Positions 1-8,329 of a stretch of DNA of 60,669 nucleotides are shown piece by piece (position 1 is the first letter of the stretch; each line of letters opens with the position of its first letter). The translations under genes and the position numbers were made by a program. Origin of the DNA: Lentisphaerota bacterium (GTDB lineage: Bacteria > Verrucomicrobiota > Lentisphaeria > Victivallales > UBA1829); assembly GCA_015061915.1 (NCBI GenBank), contig SUVR01000002.1, forward strand, positions 1 through 60,669. The letters are read 5' to 3'. The notes below the pieces were generated by a model, which saw only the letters and a list, made by a program, of their open reading frames with translations, was not told the origin of the DNA and did no database searches.

Positions 1-51
1 GCCCTGAAACATGATTTTTCGTGACTTTTTCAAGAAAAAATCACAGCCGAT

Positions 52-126
52 GCGTCAAAATTGGTTTGACGCTGAAAAAATCAACTTTTTAACAAGATGA
101 GCCAAAACGTTTTGAAATTGGCTCAT
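52..126 (-). terminator. Two hairpins downstream of the 220-residue ORF
   Basis: Two perfect inverted repeats lie 3' of the minus-strand gene that ends at 146. The arms are 97-105/118-126 (ATGAGCCAA/TTGGCTCAT) and 52-59/65-72 (GCGTCAAA/TTTGACGC). On the minus strand the first is followed by an A/T-rich stretch rather than a clean U-run, and the second is followed about 10 nt later by a T-rich stretch. They are plausible terminators or stabilising 3' structures. Confidence 0.35.
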
Positions 127-145
127 TTGTTCTAATAACGAGCAA

Positions 146-808
146 TTAACTGATTGACTTTTTTACTTTGGGCTTACGGGGCTTTCTTTCCGGTTTATAG
201 GAACACAAGCCCCATTCTCTTTTCAAGCGAGCTAAGTTGAATATTGTCATCGGACGCTTCAAGTTAGAATATAAATTTTGATCATTGTTAATCAAATGAA
301 CGATTTGTACTGATGTTTTACCGTCTTGCATCCATGCGACGACCAACGGTTTTAAGAATATGTAACTTTCCTGTTTTTCAATCCAGGAATTACCACCATT
401 TGTTGAGAGAATATGTCGTTGAATATTGACTTGACAGCCATTTGATCGTTGAAAATGGAGAACAAGATTGTATGGAGAGCATCTCCAGCTACGCCAAGGT
501 TTTATCCGGATGATATTGTCCCATATTGCATTGGCGGCGAAGTTGCCGGGGGGAAGCTTATCAGTCAGTATTATTACACTGCATTCCTTCTCTTTCAGGC
601 GTATTAACATTTTTTTCAATTCCACCATTGAGCCATTCCAGGAAAAGCCATCCAAAATGATCAACTGCGGCTTATGTTCTGTGGTTTCCAGTGTATTTTC
701 AAGACTTGAAAGAAAATTCTTGTCGACTGCCCAGGGAGGCATTTCTTTGTTTACTATCCCCCAGCGAAACCATACTTTTTCTGCTTTGGGAGAACATTCA
801 ATGCTCAT
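146..808 (-). CDS. Hypothetical protein with a Walker B-like strand and C-terminal HTH-like region, coupled to a truncated integrase
   Basis: This 220-residue protein is of unrecognised family. The ATG overlaps the stop of the upstream integrase fragment as ATGA, so translation is probably coupled. Around residues 46-53 a hydrophobic strand ending in Asp (PQLIILDG) resembles a Walker B strand, and a second such strand (SVIILTD) follows near residue 80. No Walker A P-loop is visible, so it may be the back half of a RecA-like ATPase or a non-catalytic derivative. Residues 155-200 (QDGKTSVQIVHLIN and following helices) look like the helix-turn-helix of site-specific recombinases, and the C-terminus is very basic (PERKPRKPKVKK). 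The context suggests a role in or regulation of the integrated element. That function is inference only. Confidence 0.6.
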   Translation of the reverse strand: MSIECSPKAEKVWFRWGIVNKEMPPWAVDKNFLSSLENTLETTEHKPQLIILDGFSWNGSMVELKKMLIRLKEKECSVIILTDKLPPGNFAANAIWDNIIRIKPWRSWRCSPYNLVLHFQRSNGCQVNIQRHILSTNGGNSWIEKQESYIFLKPLVVAWMQDGKTSVQIVHLINNDQNLYSNLKRPMTIFNLARLKREWGLCSYKPERKPRKPKVKKSIS

Positions 809-1251
809 AGGTAGTCGGCAAATTTTATAACGTGCGTTTCGGTGATTTGAGAAAATTGCGTGATTCTGCTGTCGAGGAAACGCAAAAATTCTGCAAGCGT
901 GGCTTTGTAAGAAAGCTGTTCTCTGACGGTTGCGGGTAATGCCCGTTGCGGATGCTCTGAATAAGTCTTCCAGATTTCAGATATCGGCAATGATTTCGTT
1001 TGAGCTGCCAGTTTGCGGGCAACTTTGACGTGTGTGGCAATGATTTCCAGATTGGTTGCCTGAACCGTTGGCAGCAATTCTTTGGCTTTGCGGATGGCTT
1101 CTTCACGATTGGCGGTTTTCAGACTTACACATTTGCGTTCACCTCTGACCTGATAACGGAAATAGTAGTTACCACCCCTGCTGGTCTGGTAAACGGGACC
1201 TTTGTCTAACTTGATGCGGTGAAGATCGGAATCCATTTTACACTTTCCCAT
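805..1251 (-). CDS. Truncated tyrosine recombinase: arm-binding and partial core-binding domains only
   Basis: The 148 residues match the N-terminal half of phage or ICE-type tyrosine integrases. There is an arm-type DNA-binding beta-sheet (YYFRYQVRGERKCVSLKT, residues about 29-46), a helical linker, and the first helices of the SAM-like core-binding domain (ATLAEFLRFL, about residue 118). The family is normally 350-400 residues. The whole catalytic domain with its Arg, His-x-x-Arg and Tyr is absent and is not present downstream. The stop overlaps the next start (ATGA), and the RBS (GGGAG) is intact. The gene is therefore either a remnant or a DNA-binding domain kept as a regulator. It lies inside the element end abutting tRNA-Tyr, the usual place for an integrase. 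Confidence 0.7.
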   Translation of the reverse strand: MGKCKMDSDLHRIKLDKGPVYQTSRGGNYYFRYQVRGERKCVSLKTANREEAIRKAKELLPTVQATNLEIIATHVKVARKLAAQTKSLPISEIWKTYSEHPQRALPATVREQLSYKATLAEFLRFLDSRITQFSQITETHVIKFADYL

Positions 1252-1353
1252 GATTTGCTCCCGACTGACTGATTCGACTTAATATAACTCAAGTTTCGGG
1301 AATTGAAAGCGTATATGGTAAAAAAAGGTAATGTTCTATTACCGTTTTGAGCT

Positions 1354-1376
1354 AAAAAATGGTGGGGGGATGGATT
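1354..1376. repeat. Degenerate second copy of the tRNA-Tyr 3' end (possible attachment-site relic)
   Basis: An A-run followed by TGGTGGGGGGATGGATT repeats, with a 2-nt deletion, the A-run plus tRNA-Tyr 3' end (CCA, acceptor and T-arm complement) found at 1517-1543. The copies are about 140 bp apart, next to the integrase fragment. Direct repeats of a tRNA 3' end are the classical product of tyrosine-recombinase integration. The short spacing and imperfect match mean it could instead be a leftover tRNA fragment. Confidence 0.4.
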
Positions 1377-1480
1377 GCCCTCTCTACGTTCGGGCGCACT
1401 CCGTGTCGAACCAGATGGTTCTCATCCGCGGCGCTATGCGTCGCGCCGTCTGCTCCGCAGCCGGGCATCCCCCGCAAACG

Positions 1481-1504
1481 AAAAAAGCAGACCTTGCGGA
1501 CTGC
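1481..1504 (-). terminator. Rho-independent terminator of the tRNA-Gly/tRNA-Tyr unit
   Basis: On the minus strand a hairpin (stem at 1487-1504, one internal T-T mismatch, GCAA tetraloop) is followed by six T residues at 1486-1481. It lies about 20 nt past the CCA end of tRNA-Tyr. Confidence 0.7.
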
Positions 1505-1524
1505 CGGAATTTAAACAAAAAAAA

Positions 1525-1609
1525 TGGTGGTGGGGGATGGATTCGAACCATCGAAGGCATGGCCGGTAGATTTACAGTCTACTGCATTTGACCGCTCTGC
1601 AACCCCACC
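1525..1609 (-). tRNA. tRNA-Tyr (GTA)
   Basis: On the minus strand the acceptor arms GGTGGGG and CCCCACC pair. The anticodon loop reads CTGTAAA with anticodon GTA, a long variable arm typical of class II tRNA-Tyr is present, and the T-arm contains GGTTCGAATCC. The CCA end is encoded (1525-1527), with discriminator A. It is co-transcribed with the upstream tRNA-Gly, 21 nt apart. The 3' end borders the integrase remnant and is partly repeated at 1360-1376. Confidence 0.95.
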
Positions 1610-1630
1610 ACAGGATTATCAAAACTATCA

Positions 1631-1704
1631 TGGAGCGGGTAAAGGGAATCGAACCCTCACAATCAGCTTGGAAGGCTGATGTTCTACCGTTGAACTATAC
1701 CCGC
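1631..1704 (-). tRNA. tRNA-Gly (TCC)
   Basis: On the minus strand the acceptor GCGGGTA pairs with TACCCGC. The D-arm contains GTTCAACGGTAGAAC, the anticodon loop is CTTCCAA (anticodon TCC), the T-arm is GGGTTCGATTCCC, and CCA is encoded. It is the first gene of the two-tRNA unit. Confidence 0.95.
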
Positions 1705-1729
1705 AAAGTTCAGTTTCAACATGGACATT

Positions 1730-1757
1730 AAGATACCATCCTTTTCTGAAAAATCAA
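1730..1757 (-). promoter_or_regulatory. Promoter of the tRNA-Gly/tRNA-Tyr unit
   Basis: On the minus strand there is a -35 TTGATT (1757-1752), a 16-bp spacer and a -10 TATCTT (1735-1730) preceded by TGG, giving an extended -10. It lies about 26 nt before the tRNA-Gly 5' end. Confidence 0.6.
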
Positions 1758-1839
1758 GTGCAAAAAATAAAAAAAGAGGAAAAAAAATTCAAAAAAGATG
1801 GATTTGCCGTTTTTTTACGGTCTTCTGCAGCTTCTATAT

Positions 1840-1868
1840 TTGAAAAACCACTGCCGGAATGCTATCAT
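1840..1868 (+). promoter_or_regulatory. Promoter of the beta-helix gene
   Basis: TTGAAA (1840-1845), a 17-bp spacer and TGC-TATCAT (-10 at 1863-1868). This is the extended -10 style seen across the window. The start codon follows 42 nt downstream, with GGAG as RBS. Confidence 0.65.
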
Positions 1869-1910
1869 ATATCCGGACATTTAAAGTAAAGCTGCAACAG
1901 GAGTAACATT

Positions 1911-4130
1911 ATGCAATACAAGAAAATACACAATTCGTTCCATTTCATCACAATTCTTGCCGTCTTCTTTTCCTTCTGCGCTGTCTTCGCTGCAGATGCG
2001 GCGAAAGAACCGGATTATCTGATCGAAGGCAGAAAAAAAGGTCTTTGGCGGGAAGTGAAAGAGGCGCCGCCCACCCCGGAGATCAAAAATAAGCGGGAGG
2101 TTTTCTATGTGGAACTGGAAAAATTCGGGATCAAGCCCGGCATCCCGCAGAAACAGGAAGAAGTGATCGACGGTGAGACGGTCCGGTGCTATTCCGATGC
2201 CGCCTATCAGCAGGCACTTGCCAACATCAAGGGGATCAATGCCGCCATTGCAAAGGGGGCTGCCCGCGGTGCAAAATGGATCGTTTTTCCCAAGGCTGAA
2301 ATCCCGATCTGCTATTCTTCCCGCCCCAATGAACGGATCTTCATCAATTACAGCAATGTGATCGTGGACTTCGGCGGAGCCACGCTGAAAGTGATCTACG
2401 ACTCGGAAAAGCGTTCACCGTTCCATCTGACTTACGACAAAAATACGAAAACCTATATTCCCTCCACGAAACCGGTTTATACATTTTCAGGGAAAGCCAT
2501 CATTGTGGCGGATTGCAGTAACACCACGGTCCGGAATGTAAAATTGATCGGAGACAAGATCGACCGCTCCTTCAAGATCCAGGCGGAAAAAGCCGAGGAA
2601 AGCACCTACGGGATCGCATCCGGCGGAAACTGCACGGATGTTGTGGTGGAAAAAGTGGATGTTGCCTTCTTTATGGGGGATGGTCTTACCTGTTCCAGCG
2701 GTTCCACACCGCACGTTCGCGTGGGGTATCAGATGGGCTGGAAGGAAGGCAATCTCTCCCCGAAAGGCAAAGAGATCCCCGGTTCCGGTTACTTCCGCAG
2801 CGATTTCATTAAAGTCAATCCGGAATCCACGTTCTATATGCAGGGATACGGCTACACGCAGGGGATGACCGGGCTGAAGAAACGGGCGTACCATGTTTAC
2901 CTTTACGACAAAAATAAAAAATTCCTCGGTTATGTGGGATTCGTGCCTGTTCTCCGGTTCTTTGCGTCCACAAAGAAAACGGCATTCGTCCGGCTGGTGG
3001 TAGAGGAGGAAAAAAAGGACAAACACAGCTGGCAGATGTTCCTGAAACTGGGAAAACACGGGGAAAACATCACGATCCGGGATAACTATATCCACCACAA
3101 CCACCGGGGCGGCATGACGATCGGGGTCAACGATATGGTCATTACCCGTAACAACTTCTATAACAACGGCGTTGCGCCGGATAAAGAACACAATCTGCCC
3201 GGTTTTGAACAGAAGGGCGGCAATCCCTTTATGACCCGTTACCACATCAATATGGAGGATTCACAAGGGCATAACATTCAGGTCATCAACAACCGTTTCG
3301 AGGGCGGACGCCTCGGCGTGGCGGTCCGCGGGAATGACTTTATCGTATCGGACAACGAATTTATCAACACCGGTATTTCCTTCTACCGGATGTACCATGT
3401 GATCTGCCGGAACAACAAGATCCGGGGCGGCGGGATCAGTTCTTTTCCCTACAACAAAGACGGCGGTTACTTCCGCAACTGGCATATTGAAAACAACACG
3501 ATCATCAACGGCAGTGTAAACTTTGCCGGTAATGCACCACTCGCATCTTTCTGCAACAACCACCTTACCGGAAAATTCAACACCGCCGGAGAGATCCAGA
3601 CTTTCAAAAACAACACGATCGTGGTGGATGTAAATGCCGGGTTTGGCTCCGCTGTCAATCTGGCGAACATCCGGAAGATCGACTCCTGCAAGATCACAAA
3701 ATCGCCGGATTGCGCCGTAAACAACACGATCAACCTGAACTGCAAAGATGTGGAAAACTGCACGTTCGAGCGTTTGAAAATCAGTGTAAAGAATTCCGTG
3801 CTGCGCAATTCCACGCTGGAAAACTGCTCATTGAACTTCTCCGGTACACTCCGCCTGGAAAACTGCACCATGATCCGCAGCGACTACACGGTCCGGAACA
3901 ATTATGCCACGCACCCCCACAACTCCGCCTTCTTCATCCTGCCGCGGAAGGACGGAGCACTGACATTGGATCAGTGCAGGATCAAAGTGCTGGATCAGAA
4001 AGTCCCGTTCTTCTCTTCCACCAATCATCAACCCACTGCATCCACGCTGACTCTGAACAATACCACGGTAGAACCGGCAGGAGCCGTGAAGACAAATCTG
4101 TTCCAGCAGGTTGATGGCGAGTTGAAGTGA
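1911..4130 (+). CDS. Secreted right-handed parallel beta-helix protein with an inserted beta-sandwich-like segment
   Basis: 739 residues. An N-terminal signal peptide (hydrophobic core about residues 12-26, cleavage near AVFA/ADA) sends the protein to the periplasm or outside. From about residue 110 onward it shows irregular N-rich turns (for example RNNFYNNG, ENNTIING, NNTTVEP) of the pectate-lyase/GH28-like beta-helix superfamily, which usually binds or cleaves acidic polysaccharides. Between about residues 275 and 375 the coils are interrupted by a segment with jelly-roll character (GYFRSDFIKVNPESTFYMQG, then YHVYLYDKNKKFLGYVGF), possibly a carbohydrate-binding insertion. A paralogue lies at 29266-32244 with the same arrangement. 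I see no certain catalytic triad, so enzyme versus binding protein is open. A predicted glycosidase gene follows downstream. Confidence 0.8.
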   Translation: MQYKKIHNSFHFITILAVFFSFCAVFAADAAKEPDYLIEGRKKGLWREVKEAPPTPEIKNKREVFYVELEKFGIKPGIPQKQEEVIDGETVRCYSDAAYQQALANIKGINAAIAKGAARGAKWIVFPKAEIPICYSSRPNERIFINYSNVIVDFGGATLKVIYDSEKRSPFHLTYDKNTKTYIPSTKPVYTFSGKAIIVADCSNTTVRNVKLIGDKIDRSFKIQAEKAEESTYGIASGGNCTDVVVEKVDVAFFMGDGLTCSSGSTPHVRVGYQMGWKEGNLSPKGKEIPGSGYFRSDFIKVNPESTFYMQGYGYTQGMTGLKKRAYHVYLYDKNKKFLGYVGFVPVLRFFASTKKTAFVRLVVEEEKKDKHSWQMFLKLGKHGENITIRDNYIHHNHRGGMTIGVNDMVITRNNFYNNGVAPDKEHNLPGFEQKGGNPFMTRYHINMEDSQGHNIQVINNRFEGGRLGVAVRGNDFIVSDNEFINTGISFYRMYHVICRNNKIRGGGISSFPYNKDGGYFRNWHIENNTIINGSVNFAGNAPLASFCNNHLTGKFNTAGEIQTFKNNTIVVDVNAGFGSAVNLANIRKIDSCKITKSPDCAVNNTINLNCKDVENCTFERLKISVKNSVLRNSTLENCSLNFSGTLRLENCTMIRSDYTVRNNYATHPHNSAFFILPRKDGALTLDQCRIKVLDQKVPFFSSTNHQPTASTLTLNNTTVEPAGAVKTNLFQQVDGELK

Positions 4131-4179
4131 CCGGAGTACTCAAGATCGCTGAAAAAACGTTTTTTGTATCCCGAAAAAC

Positions 4180-4207
4180 TTGATTCTTTTCCGGAATGGT
4201 CTAAATT
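4180..4207 (+). promoter_or_regulatory. Candidate promoter of the GH2 gene
   Basis: TTGATT (4180-4185), 16 bp, TAAATT (4202-4207). It is weaker than the other promoters in the window. It sits in the 109-bp gap after the beta-helix gene and 32 nt before the chosen GH2 start. Confidence 0.4.
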
Positions 4208-4239
4208 ACCGGAAACAATACTTTTTGGAAGGAAAAAAC

Positions 4240-5946
4240 ATGAAAGCATATCCATATTATCCGCAGCGCAAGATCTTTGATCTTGACGGGCTCCATGATT
4301 TTGCGTGGCTGGGTGATACGGTAACACTTGCCGCATTCAGCCCGGAAAATGTGACGGAATACCCCGAAAAAGCTGCCGTTCCCGGCGTCTTTGATCTGTG
4401 CAGCGACCACTACGGTCAACGGGGACTTGCGGTCTACCGTTTTCCCCTTTACGATCTGCCGGAAAACCGGATTCTCCGCTTGAAGATCGGGGGTCTGGGG
4501 CTGGCAGGCCGTGTGTTTTACGATGGCACAGAAATCGCCCGTTCCCTTGCCCCCTATGCCCCTGTAACTGCGGACTTCAGCTCCGGCTGCGGAAAGTCCC
4601 ATGAACTGCTCATTGCCGTGGATAACCGGTTTAACGCCCAGACTCCTTATGACTTTTTCAAAGCATATTACGATTTCTACGGTTTCGGCGGCATCTACCG
4701 CAGCGTTTCGCTGGAAGTTCTGCCGGAAACAGACCGGCTGGAACGGGTGCAGGTCACAACCCTGGATCTGAATACCGGAAAAGTCGCCCTGAAGATCCTG
4801 ACAAACAGCACAAAGAGCGAACTTCCCTGCCGGATCACATTCGATCACGGCAAAGAAAAAGCACTCACCCTGCCCTGCGAAAATGGCGTGGCAGAATGGA
4901 TCACCAACGTGTCGGATTTCCGGATCTGGTCGCCGGAAGATCCCGCTCTGCATACAGTCACCGTCGCTCTGGAAGACGATTCCATTGTGGAACGGTTCGG
5001 GCTGCGGACGATTGAGGCGCGGAACGGCAAGATCATTCTGAACGGGAAAGAAATTTTCTTTGACGGGATCAACCGGCATGAAAGCGATCCGCAACTGGGT
5101 CCGGTCCAGACGCTCCCCGGAATGTTGCAGGATATTCAGCTGATCAAAAATGCCGGAATGAATTTCATCCGGTCCGTTCATTACATACCGGATCAGGCGT
5201 GGCTGGATCTTTGCGATGAAACCGGAATGTTACTCTGGATCGAAACCCTCGGCTGGGGGCTTGCGGCTTCCGAACTGACACCGCAGACGCTGCCGTACTT
5301 CATGGAACAGAACCGTATTATGATCCGGGACGCATACAATCACCCCTCGGTCCTTATCCTCGGTATGCTCAATGAATGTGCGTCCGATGCAGAAAGTTCT
5401 GTGGAATTCTACGCCGAACTGCTCAAGGATATGCACAAAGAAGACCCCACACGCCTGCGCTCCTTCGCCGGTAATAAAAATGTCCGGGACCTCTGTATGG
5501 ACCACGTGGATGTCATCTCCCTGAACTGCTATCCCGGCTGGATCGAAGACATCCGGGACTGTGAAACCCTCGCTTCGGAAATGATCAAGCCGCATCTGAC
5601 AAAACTGGCTGATTTTTATTCGCAGGAATCCTTCGGCGGGAAGCCCATTTTCATCTCCGAGATCGGCGCCTGCGGACTTTACGGGATCCACGATGATGAT
5701 TTTGCACAATGGAGTGAGGAATTTCAGGCGGATTTCATGCGCACCGCCGCCGAAGTCATCTGCGAAGACGGCAGATTTTCCGGCTATACCCTGTGGCAGT
5801 TCTGCGATACCAGGTCTTATCAGCGGGGACATATCCGCACCAAACCCCGCGGGTTCAACTGCGCCGGGATCGTGGATGAATACCGCCGGAAAAAACTGGT
5901 GTACAACGCCCTCGCCAACTTCATCAAAAACAAGAAGAAAGATTGA
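4240..5946 (+). CDS. Glycoside hydrolase family 2 protein (beta-glucuronidase/beta-galactosidase-like)
   Basis: 568 residues from the ATG at 4240, chosen because GGAAGGAAAA precedes it. An in-frame start 20 codons earlier has no RBS and would overlap the promoter. The order is jelly-roll sugar-binding domain (to about residue 165), immunoglobulin-like domain (about 165-255), then TIM barrel. The GH2 signature after the barrel start (FFDGINRHESDP), the acid/base Glu379 in MLNEC and the nucleophile Glu474 in FISEIG are all present, so it should be an active retaining exo-glycosidase. The length fits beta-glucuronidases better than LacZ. No signal peptide is visible, so it probably acts on imported oligosaccharides in the cytoplasm. 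The substrate cannot be read from sequence. Its stop overlaps a possible TTG start of ligA. Confidence 0.85.
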   Translation: MKAYPYYPQRKIFDLDGLHDFAWLGDTVTLAAFSPENVTEYPEKAAVPGVFDLCSDHYGQRGLAVYRFPLYDLPENRILRLKIGGLGLAGRVFYDGTEIARSLAPYAPVTADFSSGCGKSHELLIAVDNRFNAQTPYDFFKAYYDFYGFGGIYRSVSLEVLPETDRLERVQVTTLDLNTGKVALKILTNSTKSELPCRITFDHGKEKALTLPCENGVAEWITNVSDFRIWSPEDPALHTVTVALEDDSIVERFGLRTIEARNGKIILNGKEIFFDGINRHESDPQLGPVQTLPGMLQDIQLIKNAGMNFIRSVHYIPDQAWLDLCDETGMLLWIETLGWGLAASELTPQTLPYFMEQNRIMIRDAYNHPSVLILGMLNECASDAESSVEFYAELLKDMHKEDPTRLRSFAGNKNVRDLCMDHVDVISLNCYPGWIEDIRDCETLASEMIKPHLTKLADFYSQESFGGKPIFISEIGACGLYGIHDDDFAQWSEEFQADFMRTAAEVICEDGRFSGYTLWQFCDTRSYQRGHIRTKPRGFNCAGIVDEYRRKKLVYNALANFIKNKKKD

Positions 5947-5951
5947 AGAAA

Positions 5952-7922
5952 ATGCCGGACGACCTGAAAAATCTGACTGCCGCTCAACTTGCGGAACAGA
6001 TCGAATATCACAACCGTAAATACTGGGCGGAAGGCGAACCGGAGATCAGCGATGATGATTACGATGCGCTGGTGCGTGCCCTCACCGCTCTGGAACCGGA
6101 TCATCCCCTGCTGGTTCAGGTTCAGGCGCCCATCGTTGCCGGTACAGGAAAAGTTGTCCACCGGAAACCTATGCTTTCTCTGGATAAAGCCTACTCTCTG
6201 GAGGAAGTCATTGCGTGGGCGAAAAAGTTTGCCCGATCCCCCCAGGAAGCGCTGCTCGTCCAGCCGAAATACGACGGGATCTCTGCACTGTGGAGTGAAG
6301 GGATCCTTGCCACCCGGGGCGACGGCGAAACCGGGGAAAATATTACGGATAAAATCGAACTGATCGAGTTGGAAACATCCGGTCTGACCGTGCCGTTGAA
6401 GGCGTATTCCGATGCGATCCGGGGCGAAATCGTGATCCGGGACGATGACTTCAGAAATCTTTATGCCACGATCCGCAACAAAAACGGCAGAACCTACAAG
6501 AACTCCCGCAATGCCGTCGCCGGGATCATGGGGCTGAAAGACATCCGGGAAATGCTGCTCCAGCACGCAAAACTTTCCCTCATTGATTACCGCCTCTATT
6601 CGTGGAAAACACGGCTGGATTCTCTGGCGGATGACTGGCAGTATATTCTGGACCAGGCGGAAGCCCTGCCATACCCGATGGATGGTCTGGTCATCAAGCT
6701 CGCAGACGATTCCTATTCGGAGTCACTGGGCAATACCGCCCACCATCCCCGTGGTCAGATCGCATTCAAGTTCAGCGGCGTCCGGCGGGAAACGAAACTC
6801 ATCAACGTGGAGTGGAGCTTCGGCAAGAACTGTCTCACCCCCGTAGCGGAGGTGGAACCGGTGGAGATCGGCGGCACCACGATCCGGCACGCAAGTTTGC
6901 ACAATCTTCAGAATATTCTGGATAAAGACCTGTGTATCGGCGATACCGTTGTGGTGGAACGGGCGGGCGATGTGATCCCGTATATCGTCTCCTCCACACC
7001 CGGGAACGAACGCCATTCCTGCCTTATCGACCACTGTCCGGGCTGCGGTGCGGAACTGGTGCGGGAACTGCCGGAACTGCGCTGCGTCAACCCGGATTGT
7101 CTGGAAACAAAGTTGCGGAACCTTGCCGCCGCTGTCAAAAACATCGGCATCGAACGGCTTGGCGAACCTAATATCCGTAAGATGATGCTCTCTCTCGGCG
7201 TACGGGATCTTTCCGATATTTTCAAACTGACCAAGACTCAGATCCTTTCTATGGAGGGATTCCAGAACCAGTCGGCAGAAAACCTGTTGCGGGAGATCAG
7301 CAACGCCCGGACCGTACCGGACTGGCAGCTGCTGGCATCGTTGAATATCAAGGGGATCGGTCCCAACATTGCCAAAGGTATCCTGCGGGAGTACACCCTT
7401 TCCGAACTGCAGGAAAAGACTGTGGAGGAACTGAGCCGGATCGAAGGGATCGGTCCCGAACGGGCAAACGCCCTGTTCCGGGAACTGCGCGCTCAACAGG
7501 ATATTCTGGCGGAGCTGCTCCGCTGCGTCACGGTCACGGAAACAAAGTCTGCCGGGAATGCCGGAAGACCGACCATCTGTTTCACCGGAAAGATGCCGGA
7601 AAAACGCTCGTTCTACGAGGCATTGGCACAGGAACACGGGTACGAACCGGCAGACAGCGTGAATGCCGATTTGAGTGTACTGGTCTGTATGGATGTGAAT
7701 GAAAACTCCAGTAAACTCAAAAAAGCCCGGAAACTGAATACCCGGATCGTCCAACTGGACGACTGGCTTACCGAAATCAGAAATCAGCCCGCAAACGCCG
7801 GAACTCCTGCGCCTGAAAGCAAGCCGGAGGACGAGCTGCCTCTCTTTTCGTTCGATGAGGAAAAACCGTCAGACGCCAAAGAAAAATCTTCCGGTCCGGA
7901 ACAGTTGACGCTTGGATTTTAG
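5952..7922 (+). CDS. ligA: NAD-dependent DNA ligase
   Basis: 656 residues from ATG 5952. A TTG at 5943 overlapping the GH2 stop would add three residues. It joins nicks during replication and repair using NAD+. The Ia domain (EYHNRKYWAEGEPEISDDDY) binds NMN. The adenylated lysine lies in PKYDGIS (about residue 106). The OB fold, a four-Cys zinc finger (CPGC...CVNPDC, about residues 360-385), helix-hairpin-helix repeats (LNIKGIGPNIAKGI, IEGIGPERAN) and a C-terminal BRCT domain (ICFTGKMPEKRSFYEALAQE) follow in the usual order. A 40-residue acidic, Pro-rich tail after the BRCT is extra. The gene converges on and overlaps the thioesterase gene by 4 bp. Confidence 0.93.
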   Translation: MPDDLKNLTAAQLAEQIEYHNRKYWAEGEPEISDDDYDALVRALTALEPDHPLLVQVQAPIVAGTGKVVHRKPMLSLDKAYSLEEVIAWAKKFARSPQEALLVQPKYDGISALWSEGILATRGDGETGENITDKIELIELETSGLTVPLKAYSDAIRGEIVIRDDDFRNLYATIRNKNGRTYKNSRNAVAGIMGLKDIREMLLQHAKLSLIDYRLYSWKTRLDSLADDWQYILDQAEALPYPMDGLVIKLADDSYSESLGNTAHHPRGQIAFKFSGVRRETKLINVEWSFGKNCLTPVAEVEPVEIGGTTIRHASLHNLQNILDKDLCIGDTVVVERAGDVIPYIVSSTPGNERHSCLIDHCPGCGAELVRELPELRCVNPDCLETKLRNLAAAVKNIGIERLGEPNIRKMMLSLGVRDLSDIFKLTKTQILSMEGFQNQSAENLLREISNARTVPDWQLLASLNIKGIGPNIAKGILREYTLSELQEKTVEELSRIEGIGPERANALFRELRAQQDILAELLRCVTVTETKSAGNAGRPTICFTGKMPEKRSFYEALAQEHGYEPADSVNADLSVLVCMDVNENSSKLKKARKLNTRIVQLDDWLTEIRNQPANAGTPAPESKPEDELPLFSFDEEKPSDAKEKSSGPEQLTLGF

Positions 7923-8308
7923 GCGAGCGGGGATTTTGCCCAGTCGACTTCCTTTTTGGAGCCGTCCGGATTGACCGCAACGAAGGTACATTCCGCCTGA
8001 AATTTGACCATTCCGCGTACACTTGCCACGATATCGAAGGTAATACTTGTTCTGCCCGTTTTCGGGCGTCCGCAATAGAACTCCAGCAGTTCGCCGTTGC
8101 GTACCGGTTTATCAAAAAGGATCTCTGAAAAACGGCGTGTGACCACTTTTTCCGAACCGGTCGCCCACATTGCATAAATGGCGGCGGCTTCATCCATCCA
8201 CGCCATAACTTTTCCCCCGAACAGGTTGCCGCTGACCCCCAGATCACCGGTCATGACCAGATGACTGGTAATACGGGAAAGTCCTTCAAATACCGATGTT
8301 TCTTCCAT
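7919..8308 (-). CDS. Acyl-CoA thioesterase, hotdog fold (YciA-like)
   Basis: 129 residues forming a single hotdog domain. The family signature HLVMTGDLGVSGNLFGGKV followed by MDEAAA carries the Asp used by YciA/BACH-type thioesterases to hydrolyse acyl-CoA. The substrate chain length is unknown. The RBS is unremarkable (GGATGGAAACGT before the ATG). It lies directly downstream of recN on the minus strand with a gap of 21 bp and is probably co-transcribed with it. Its stop overlaps the ligA stop in a tail-to-tail arrangement, leaving no room for a terminator between them. Confidence 0.82.
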   Translation of the reverse strand: MEETSVFEGLSRITSHLVMTGDLGVSGNLFGGKVMAWMDEAAAIYAMWATGSEKVVTRRFSEILFDKPVRNGELLEFYCGRPKTGRTSITFDIVASVRGMVKFQAECTFVAVNPDGSKKEVDWAKSPLA

Positions 8309-8329
8309 ACGTTTCCATCCTTCTTTTTT

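Noticed and set aside
1331-1591. Open frames across the tRNA-Tyr region with GGGGWIRTIEG- and MDSNHRR-type ends
   Set aside because: They are translations of the tRNA 3' end and adjacent DNA; no RBS, no family.
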